Origin: Schoenoplectus triqueter
Taxonomy: Eukaryota > Streptophyta > Magnoliopsida > Poales > Cyperaceae
Direction: 5' to 3'
DNA length: 64,000 nt
Assembly (NCBI GenBank): GCA_964058805.1
Contig: CAXKVV010000577.1
Coordinates: forward strand, 20,464 to 84,463
Of this stretch, positions 49,934 to 58,565 are shown piece by piece. Every line of letters begins with the position of its first letter. Positions within the stretch are counted from its first letter, which is position 1. The translations under genes were made by a program, and so were the position numbers. The notes under the pieces were generated by a model that did no database searches, was not told the origin of the DNA, and saw only the letters and a program-made list of their open reading frames with translations.

Positions 49934-52629
49934 TAACTACATATAATTTCTCGCGAATTAAAATCATAATTACTCCTAATTATGCCTATTATATGATTGT
50001 GTAATTAAAACTTAAATATGAATATTCTATGACGCTAATTTTGCACAAAATATAAGTAAGATGCATTCGAAAATGCTTTTTGAACAAGTTGTTTAAGATT
50101 TTCAACATTTTTTGCATCAAAACTACACATAATTTCGAGCGAATTAATATAATTACTCCTAACTATGTCTATTATAAGATTGTCAAATTAACACTTCAAT
50201 ATGAATATCATAGGACACTAATTTTACATAAGACATAAGTAAGATACATTGGAAATTGCTGTTTAAACTTGTTTAAGATTTTTAACATTTATTCCCTCAT
50301 AAAAACAAATAATTTCATGAAAATTAATAAAATCACTCGTAATTTTGCTTGCTAGAAGATTATCCAATTAACACTTCGATATGAACAGTCTACGACACGG
50401 ATTTTACATAAAAAATAAGTAAGATGCATTAAAAACAACAGTTTAAACAAGTTGTTTGGGTTTTTCAAAAACATTGGCTGCATAACTACACATAACATCA
50501 CGCAAATTAATATAATTGCTCCTAATTATGCCTATTATATAATTATCCAATTCACACTCCAACATGAATATATCCTGTAACAGTAAATACATTTGAAACT
50601 GCTGTTTAAACAAGTTGTTTAAGATTTTCAAAATTTATTGTCTCATAACTACTTATAATTTCATGAAAATTAATAAAATTACTACTAATTATCCCTATTA
50701 TAAGATTATCCAATTAATACTTCGATATGAATATTCTACGACATAAAGTATGCACAATACATAAGTAAGATGCATTATAAAACAGCAGATTGAACTAGTT
50801 GATTGAGTTTTTCAATCTTTTTGCCGCGTAACTACTTATAATTTCGTGCAAATTAATATAATCACTCGTAATTACGCCTATTATAAGTTTATCTAATTAA
50901 AACATCGATATGAATACTCTATGATGCTAATTTGGCACAAAACATAAGTAAGATGCATTAAAAACTGATGTTTAAACAAGTTGTTTGACTTTTTAAAAAC
51001 TTTTGGCCCCATAAGTACACATAATCTTGTGCAAATTAATATAATTACTCCTAATTATGTCTATTATAAGATTGTTCAATTAACACTTCGATATGAATAT
51101 TCTACGACACTATTTTCTCCCGAAACACAAGTAAGATGCATTAGAAACGGCTATTTGAGCGTTTCAAAAATTTTGGCCCCATAACTACATATAATTTCGT
51201 GAAAATTAAAATAATCACTCCTAATTATGCCTATTAAAAGATTATCTAATTAACACTTCAATATGAACATTCTACAACACTAATTTTGTACAAAACATAA
51301 GTAGGAGGCTTTAAAAACAGCTGTTTAAACAAGTTGTTTGAGTTTTTTAATATTTTTGGCAGCATAATTACACATAATTTATTATAAATTAATATAATTA
51401 TTCCTAATCATGTCTATTATCCGATCTTCCAATTAAAACTTTGTTATGAATATTCTACGACACTAATTTTGCACAAAACATAAGTAAGATGCATTAAAAG
51501 CAGCTGCTTAAACAAGTTAATTGAGTTTTTCAAATCTTTTGGCTGCATAGCTACATAAAATTTCTTATAATTTAAAATAATATGTCTATTGTAAGATTCC
51601 TTAATTAAACCTTCGATTTGAATATTCTGCAACACTAATTTTGCGCAAAACATAAGTAAGATGCATTAAAAACTGTTGTTTAAACAAGTTGTTTGAGCTT
51701 TTCAAATCATTTGGCCGCCTAACTATATATAATTTCATACAAATTAAAAACATTACTCCCTATTACGCCTTTTATAAAATTACCCAACTAAAACTTCGAT
51801 ATGAAAATTCTATAACGCTAATATTGCACAAAACATAAGTAAGATGCGTTAAAAACTGCTATTTAAACAAGTTGTTTGCCTTTATAAAATTTTTGGCTAC
51901 ATAACAACACATAATTTGGTGCTAATTAATATAATTACTCCTAATTATGCCTATTATGTGACCGTTCAATGAACACTTCAAAACGAATATTTTAGGGCAC
52001 TATTTTTCCTCAAAACATAAGTAAGATGCGTTAGAAACTGCTATTTAAGAAAGTTTAGTTCTTCAACATTTTTTACCTCATAACTAAATATAATTTCATA
52101 AAAATTAATATAATTACTCCTAATTATGCCCATTAAAATATTAGCTAATTAACACTTCGATATGAACAATCTACGACACTAATTTTGCACAGGACATAAG
52201 TAGGATGCATTAAAAACAGCTGTTTAACCAAGTTGTTTGCATTTTTCAAAATAATTGGCCGCATAAGTACAAATAATTTAATGCAAATTAATATAATTAC
52301 TCCTAATTATGCCTATTATAAGATTGTCCAATTAACACTTCGATACGAATATCCTACGACACTAATTTTTCATAAAACATAAGTAAGATATATTAGAAAC
52401 TGCTGTTTAAACAAGTTATTTCAGATTTTTAACCTTTTTTGACTCATAACTATACATATTATCGTGATAATTAATGTAATTACTCCTAATTATACCTATT
52501 AGAAGATTATCCAATTAACAATTCGATATGAACATTGCACGATACAATTTTTGCCCAAAACATAAATAGCATGCGTTGAAAACAGTATTTTAAACAAGTT
52601 GTTTGAGTTTTTTAAAATTGCTGGCCGCA

Positions 52630-54760
52630 TAACTACATATAATTTCTCACAAATTAAAATCATAATTACTCCTAATTATGCCTATTATATGATTGTGTAA
52701 TTAAAACTTAAATAGGAATATTCTATGACGCTAATTTTTCACAAAATATAAGTAAGATGCATTCGAAAATGCTTTTTGAACAAGTTGTTTAAGATTTTTA
52801 ACATTTTTTGCATCAAAACTACACATAATTTCGAGCGAATTAATATAATTACTCCTAACTATGTCTATTATAAGATTGTCAAATTAACACTTCAATATGA
52901 ATATCATAGGACACTAATTTTACATAAGACATAAGTAAGATAAATTGGAAATTGCTGTTTAAACTTGTTTAAGATTTTTAACATTTATTCCCTCATAAAA
53001 ACAAATAATTTCATGAAAATTAATAAAATCACTCGTAATTGTGCTTGTTAGAAGATTATCCAATTAACACTTCGATATGAACAGTCTACGTCACGGATTT
53101 TACATAAAAAATAAGTAAGATGCATTAAAAACAACAGTTTAAACAAGTTGTTTGGGTTTTTCAAAAACATTGGCTGCATAACTACACATAAGATCACGCA
53201 AATTAATATAATTGCTCCTAATTATGCCTATTATATAATTATCCAATTCACACTCCAACATGAATATATCCTGTAACAGTAAATACATTTGAAACTGCTG
53301 TTTAAACAAGTTGTTTAAGATTTTCAAAATTTATTGTCTCATAACTACTTATAATTTCATGAAAATTAATAAAATTACTACTAATTATCCCTATTATAAG
53401 ATTATCCAATTAATACTTCGATATGAATATTCTATGACACAAAGTATGCACAATACATAAGTAAGATGCATTATAAAACAGCAGATTGAACTAGTTGATT
53501 GAGTTTTTCAATCTTTTTGCCGCGTAACTACTTATAATTTCGTGTAAATTAATATAATCACTCGTAATTACGCCTATTATAAGTTTATCTAATTAAAACG
53601 TCGATATGAATACTCTATGATGCTAATTTGGCACAAAACATAAGTAAGATGCATTAAAAACTGATGTTTAAACAAGTTGTTTGACTTTTTAAAAAATTTT
53701 GGCCCCATAAGTACACATAATCTCGTGCAAATTAATATAATTACTCCTAATTATGTCTATTATAAGATTGTTCAATTAACACTTCGATATGAATATTCTA
53801 CGACACCATTTTCTCCCGAAACACAAGTAAGATGCATTAGAAACAGCTATTTGAGCGTTTCAAAAATTTTGGCCCCATAACTACATATAATTTCATGAAA
53901 ATTAAAATAATCACTCCTAATTGTTTCTATTAAAAGATTATCTAATTAACACTTCAATATGAACATTCTACAACACTAATTTTGCACAAAACATAAGTAG
54001 GAGGCTTTAAAAACAGCTGTTTAAACAAGTTGTTTGAGTTTTTTAATATTTTTGGCTGCATAATTACACATAATTTATAATAAATTAATATAATTATTCC
54101 TAAACATGTCTATTATCTGATCTTCCAATTAAAACTTTATTATGAATATTCTACGACACTAATTTTACACAAAACATAAGTTAGATGCATTAAAAGCTGC
54201 TGCTTAAACAAGTTATTTGAGTTTTTCAAAAATTTTGGCTGCATAGCTACATAAAATTTCTTATAAATTAATATAATCCAATTAACATTTCGATATGAAC
54301 ATTATACGACACTAATGTTGCATAGGACATAAGTAGAATGCATTAAAAATAACTGTTTATCCAAGTTGTTTGCGTTTTTCAAAATAATTGGCCGCATAAG
54401 TACAAATAATTTCTTGTAAATTTATATAATTACTTATAATTATGCCTATTATAAGATTATCCAATTAACACTTCGATTCGAATATCCTACGACACTAATT
54501 TTTGATAAAACATAAGTAAGATATATTAGAAACTGCTGTTTAAACAAGTTATTTAAGATTTTTAATATTTTTTACTCATAACTATACATAATTTCATGAA
54601 AATTAATGTAATTACTCTTAATTATACATATTAGAAGATTATCCAATTAACACCTCAATATGAACATTGGTAACACAAATTTTGCACAAAACATAAATAA
54701 GATGCATTGAAAACAGTTGTTTAAACAAGTTGTTTGAGTTTTTGAAAATTATTGGCCGCA
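52630..54760 (+). repeat. Terminal, internally deleted higher-order repeat (12 monomers)
   Basis: The last repeat is about 2131 bp. Near 54270-54280 the sequence jumps from monomer 10 (AAATTAATATAAT) to monomer 13 (CCAATTAACA), a loss of three monomers consistent with unequal exchange. It is also the most diverged repeat. It still ends at the phase where the first repeat begins (GGCCGCATAACT), beside non-satellite DNA. Confidence 0.85.
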
Positions 54761-54765
54761 TAACT

Positions 54766-55090
54766 GTGCAACCCTTTTTCTTGCGCTCCGCACCGCCGCT
54801 GAGGACGATGGGATGCGGAAGAAGAACACGGAGATCCCTCCCGAGCATGCATTTATTTAGTGTCGGTTGAACTCACCGCTCAGACCCTTTGGGATGCACA
54901 TTCAAGGGGTTTTTGTTAATTGGGGATACTTTTAGATTCCGGTGGGCGCAAGCCCCCCATCGTTAATTACCCTGGGCTATTAACCTCGAGGCACCTCTGG
55001 ATCTCGAAAGGGGGAAGTAAATACTATAGCTAAATGATAATCAAGTGGTCGAGTGATGAAGTGCTTCGGTGATGGGGTCACTAAAGCACT
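54766..55090. other. Non-satellite segment, no gene seen
   Basis: An abrupt change to mixed-composition DNA follows the satellite. It contains a GC-rich patch (CGCACCGCCGCTGAGG) and a small hairpin, GTGGGC-GCAA-GCCCCC type, near 54940-54957. No open frame of note. It may be the 5' part of an LTR-like unit running to about 57010, since it begins TGTGCAACCC. No matching partner or target duplication supports that. Confidence 0.4.
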
Positions 55091-56200
55091 CTGGACTTAC
55101 TAACTGATCAGTCCAGTAAGGCAGTAATGACAGAGAAGATGAACTTACTAACAGATCAGTTCTATCTTCGGGATATAGTGTAAATTGAATCTACAAACAG
55201 ATCGATTCAACTTACGTAGAGTTTTAATAGACGAACTTACTACAGATCAGTTCGGGGTTTTTAGAAACAGGTGAAAATGAACTTACAAACAGATCAGTTC
55301 AAATTCAAAACAGATAACAAATGCAGATACATATACATATGAACTTACTACAGATCATCGAAATAGACGACAGATACATAGATGAACTTACTACAGATCA
55401 GTTCATGAATACAAATAATAGAGATACATATGAACTTACTATAGATCAGTTCATAAGTGCGGGTAAAAAGGATACATGTGAACTCACTACAGATCAGTTC
55501 ACAGATACAGATACAGTGTAAGTTGAATCTACTAACAGATCGATTCAACCTTTGTGGAGTGTAGACAGACGAACTTACTACGGATCAGCTCGCCGATTGA
55601 TGACATATACAGATGAACTTACTAACAGATCAGTTCATTCTGCGATAGAGAAAGATGAACCTACTACAAATCGGTTTAATCTTTATAGCTCCGAGAGACG
55701 ACCTTACAAACAGATCAGATCAATCTCTACGGACGAATAGAAGATGAGTCTACTAACAGATCGACTCAATCTTAATTGACCTAGAAGATGAACTTACTAA
55801 CAGATCAGTTCAATCTTGACTAGTCAATGACCAATCACGCAAAATATAACTCGAAGCACTGAGCCAGTTGATCTTGAGGTTGGTGAATCAGAAGAAGGGT
55901 GGATATGGCCCACTTGTTCATCTTCTAGATCATGAATTCCAAGCACTAAGCGGATTCATAAACATAGGAAATACTTATGCACACAAAGTCAAACATGAAG
56001 CGCTAAGTTAGTTCAACTTTGAGGCATGTGTGTTAGTGAATGAACCTACAAACAGATCGGTTCAATTTCACTATTTAGAAAATGAACCAACTACATATCG
56101 GTTTAATCTTATGGTTTGAGAGATGAACTTACAAATATGTTAGTTCGATCTCATAGACTAGAAGAAAAATTTACAATCAGATCAGTTTAATCTTACTAGC
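55091..56200 (+). repeat. Array of short hairpins with near-constant loop and covarying arms
   Basis: At least thirteen clear inverted repeats share a loop TACTAACAGATC or TACTACAGATC with minor variants. Arms: 55091-55116 CTGGACT/AGTCCAG; 55141-55162 GAACT/AGTTC; 55185-55210 TTGAATC/GATTCAA; 55232-55254 CGAACT/AGTTCG; 55278-55301 TGAACT/AGTTCA; 55382-55406 ATGAACT/AGTTCAT; 55429-55455 TATGAACT/AGTTCATA; 55477-55503 TGTGAACT/AGTTCACA; 55522-55549 GTTGAATC/GATTCAAC; 55613-55638 ATGAACT/AGTTCAT; 55745-55768 TGAGTC/GACTCA; 55789-55812 TGAACT/AGTTCA; 56041-56064 TGAACC/GGTTCA. Decayed members lie near 55340, 55570, 55657, 55700, 56090, 56126 and 56170. Pairing often continues outward with a one-base bulge, for example GAAGAT with ATCTTC around 55141. 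Function is unknown. Confidence 0.85.
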
Positions 56201-56306
56201 ATGTCAAGTTATTCAAGACATAGAGTCAATCGTCAATGGATAGAGTCCCTACAGTTGTCTTACTTGACCTCCCATATCATGAATTCTGAGCACTTGACCA
56301 ATTCAT
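55848..56306 (+). repeat. Second hairpin family, loop CRAGCACTRAGC type
   Basis: Interleaved with the first family are inverted repeats around a different loop: 55848-55869 AACT/AGTT with loop CGAAGCACTGAGCC; 55932-55959 ATGAAT/ATTCAT around TCCAAGCACTAAGCGG; 56279-56306 ATGAATT/AATTCAT around CTGAGCACTTGACC. Decayed members lie near 55985-56030 (GAAGCGCTAAG) and 56340. Arms again differ between members while remaining complementary. Confidence 0.65.
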
Positions 56307-56483
56307 GGATTCAGGGTTACCTTGTACACAAAATTAGTCTCGGAGCTCTTGGCTGGTCTAATATTGAGATAGGTTCATTAAAGAGTGGGCTTCTAGACAA
56401 ACCAGTTCAAAAGTTGCCATATTGTGATGACTCATCAGTAATCAACAAATTATCATCACTTTATTAATCATTCATCACTTTAG

Positions 56484-56776
56484 GAATCGTATAACGATTC
56501 AACAAACCGTTATAACGCTTCAACAAATCATTATAACGTTTCTAGAGGATAACAGACTTGTCAGATAGTTGGTCAAACAGTCAAAACGTTGCCAACGTTC
56601 TGTAAAGCGTTCAACATTTTAATGAATCATTATAACGATTCAAGGAATCGTGATAATGATTCCTTAGAACATATTGACTTGTCAGAGAATAGTCAAATCA
56701 TTGCTAACGTCTTGTGAAGCGTTCAATGCTTTGGTGAATCGTATAACGATTCAAGGGATCGTTACAATGATTCCTT
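56484..56776 (+). repeat. Cluster of near-perfect ~18-bp palindromes
   Basis: Palindromes around GAATCGTTATAACGATTC occur at 56484-56500, 56505-56520 (imperfect), 56526-56541 (imperfect), 56624-56641, 56642-56665 (AAGGAATC/GATTCCTT), 56736-56752 and 56753-56776 (AAGGGATC/GATTCCTT). AACGTT-containing pieces lie between them. No gene overlaps. Confidence 0.8.
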
Positions 56777-56792
56777 ATGCAAGGGCACCATT

Positions 56793-57034
56793 GCCCCTTT
56801 ATAAGGGATACTCATCATTCCTCATCTGTACACTGTTAATCCTAGAAGGTAGTCAGTGCATTGATGATCGATGGGTCATCAATCTCAGCATCATAATGTT
56901 ACTTCTTCAGACATCATAATGTTCTTCTTTGAAGTCATCACACTCGCTGTGTTGATGTTGTAATCTCAGTTGTCTTCTTGGCAAGCGTCATGATGTTCTT
57001 ATCCTAACAGTTGTTGACTGACTGTTCGGAATGT
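56793..57034 (+). promoter_or_regulatory. TATA-containing tail of the hairpin-rich segment
   Basis: CCCCTTTATAAGGG at about 56793-56806 is a TATA-like box and itself a near-palindrome. About 200 bases of C/T-rich leader-like DNA follow, with a repeated TCATAATGTT. The stretch 56880-57010 is similar, in reverse orientation, to 63860-64000. A TATA box about 200 bp before the end of a TG-starting segment would suit an LTR, but the other LTR marks were not found. Confidence 0.3.
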
Positions 57035-57228
57035 TGGGACTCGACGCCCTTAGTATCCCTGAAAATGAGTCCGATAGCAAAAAAACATGAAGACGAGATT
57101 CTGACGCCCTCGGTACCGCAAAAAATGAGTTCGGAAGCGCGAAACATGAATATTGGACTCGGCGCCCTCGGTTCTGCCTAAGTTTTGCGCGAAACATGAA
57201 ACATGAATATTGGACTCGGCGCCCTCAG
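57035..57228 (-). repeat. Three inverted units of the 58-bp minisatellite
   Basis: Reading the minus strand gives diverged 58-bp-type units: GCGCAAAACTGAGGGCGCCG near the junction, then CATGTTTCGCGCTTCCGAAC and GATACTAAGGGCGTCGAGTC. They are more decayed than the main array and meet forward units at about 57229, forming a head-to-head junction. Confidence 0.8.
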
Positions 57229-58012
57229 TTTTGCGCTCCCGGACTAGTTTCGGCGATACCGAGGGCGTCGGGTCTCTTATTCATGTTTTGCGCGCCCGGA
57301 CTCATTTTCGGCAGTACCGAGGGCATCGCGTCCCATTTTCATGTTTTGCGCGCCCGGACTCATTTTCGGCGATGCCGAGTGTGTCGGGTCCCGTTTTCAC
57401 GTTTTGCGCGCCCGGACTCGTTTTCGACGGTACCGATGGCGTCGGGTCCCGTTTTCATGTTTTGCGCTCCCAGACTCATTTTCGGGGGTACCGAGGGCGT
57501 CGGGTCCTGTTATCATGTTTTGCGTGCCAGGACACGTTTTCGGCGGTACCGTGGGCGTCGGGTCCCGTTTTGAAGTTTTGCGCTCTCGGACTCGTTCTCG
57601 GAGGTGCCGAGTGCGTCAAGTCCCATTTTCACGTTTTGCGCGCTCGGACTCATTTTCGACAGTACCGAGGGCGTCGGGTGCCGTTTTCAAGTTTTGCGCT
57701 CCCGGACTCGTCTTCGGTGTTGCTGAGGGCGTCGGGTCCCGTTTTCAAGTTTTGCGCGCCCGAACTCGTTTTTGGCGATACCGATGGCGTCGGGTCTCGT
57801 TTTCATGTTTTGCGCTCCCTGACTTGTTTTCGGCGGTATCGAGGGCGTCGGGTCCCATTTTCATATTTTGCACTTCCGGACTCATTTTCGGCGGTACCGA
57901 GGGCGTCAGGTCCGTTTTCATGTTTTGCGCTCCCGGATAAGTTTTCGACGGTACCGAGGGCGTCAGGTCTCTTATTCTTGTTTTGCGGCACCGAGCGTGT
58001 CGGGTCCCTGTT
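57229..58012 (+). repeat. Right remnant of the 58-bp minisatellite (about 13 units)
   Basis: Forward units of the same 58-bp repeat, mostly of the TACCGAGGGCGTCGGG type and more diverged than the large left array. They end at GTCGGGTCCCTGTTTACCC, immediately against the right inverted-repeat arm. The left array begins against the mirror-image boundary (GGGTAAACA). This supports one original array later split by the satellite. As at the left, open frames here are by-products of the repeat. Confidence 0.9.
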
Positions 58013-58202
58013 TACCCTTGAAAAATTCCAAGGATAAGTAGCCGAATAAATGAAAATAAAATCAATTATTAATAATAAATCATAAGAAGAGGAAAGAAGA
58101 GAAACAAGGAAGAGAGGGCCCACTGATCAGAAGAAGTCGCTGACGGAACTCCGGAGCAACTTTATTTGTCCCACAATGAAATTCTGGGCATGAAGTGAAG
58201 AG

Positions 58203-58210
58203 TATAAATA
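58203..58210 (+). promoter_or_regulatory. Outward-facing TATA box in right inner arm, module 1
   Basis: TATAAATA in the context GAAGAGTATAAATACC. It is the counterpart of the minus-strand box at 7801-7808. Confidence 0.4.
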
Positions 58211-58443
58211 CCTCACTATCCTCTATCCACTCAGCATGAGTGACAGCCGAGAGGATCGAGGGAAAGGAGAGATCTCTTGGGTGTCACCATGTGATTATAT
58301 CTTTTCTGACAAGTGGGACCCACCTGGCAGCCCCTTATAAGCAGCTTCAACAGCATGAACCTAGCTTATCTACTAAACCTAATTAATCCGGAACAAGGGT
58401 TAAGCATTAATCCCATAAGGAAATCCTAAGTACAGGGCAAGGA

Positions 58444-58451
58444 TATAAATA
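58444..58451 (+). promoter_or_regulatory. Outward-facing TATA box in right inner arm, module 2
   Basis: TATAAATA in the context GGATATAAATACCC, 241 bp after the first box and followed by a related leader. It appears to be a tandem duplication of the promoter-like module. The equivalent stretch is deleted in the left arm. Confidence 0.35.
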
Positions 58452-58554
58452 CCCTGTCATCTCTTATTCATTTGATGTGGATGACGCTCAGGAGATTCAG
58501 GAGAGAGGAAGAGATCTCCTGATGGGTCATCCATGTAATCATTTTCACTGATAG

Positions 58555-58565
58555 GTGGGCCCCAC
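58555..58565. other. Preserved empty site matching the Gypsy insertion point
   Basis: On the minus strand this reads GTGTGGGGCCCACCTATCAG. The left arm split by the Gypsy element reads GTGTGGGGTC before it and GGGTCCACCTGTCAG after it. The right arm therefore shows the arrangement before insertion. Confidence 0.9.

Larger units (their letters stand above)
28324..54765 (+). repeat. A+T-rich satellite array, ~180-bp monomers in a 15-mer, ~2.7-kb higher-order repeat
   Basis: Monomers share landmarks TAATATAATTACTCCTAATT, CCAATTAACACTTCGATATG, CGACACTAATTTTGCAC, CATAAGTAAGATGCATT, CTGTTTAAACAAGTTGTTTG and TTTGGCCGCATAACTAC. In the first repeat the ATAAGTAAGATG landmark recurs about every 172-191 bp, fifteen intervals per 2708 bp. 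Monomers within a repeat are clearly diverged from one another, while equivalent monomers in successive repeats are almost identical. Repeat starts: 28324, 31032, 33740, 36448, 39146, 41844, 44541, 47237, 49934 and 52630. Short frames of 62 and 67 codons recur once per repeat only because the DNA recurs; they are not called as genes. This organisation is typical of centromeric satellites, but the sequence alone cannot show centromere function. Confidence 0.97.
58013..58557 (-). repeat. Long inverted repeat, right arm, inner segment
   Basis: Reverse-complement partner of 7604-8000. It contains two related modules about 241 bp apart, each with TATAAATACC, a CATGAGTGAC or GTGGATGACG piece, a GA-rich tract ending GAGATCTC, a (G)GTCAYCCATGT or GTCACCATGTG piece, and GGTGGGACCC or GGTGGGCCCC. 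The left arm has kept only one complete module. Confidence 0.9.

Noticed and set aside
55091..55116. TACTAAC in the hairpin loops as intron branch points
   Set aside because: It matches the yeast branch-point consensus by chance of the repeat. It is repeated many times without acceptor sites or exons, and the AG after it belongs to the hairpin arm.
54766..57010. Confident call of a solo LTR
   Set aside because: It begins TG and has a TATA box near its end, but no target duplication, primer site or paired LTR was found, and the 3' end cannot be fixed.
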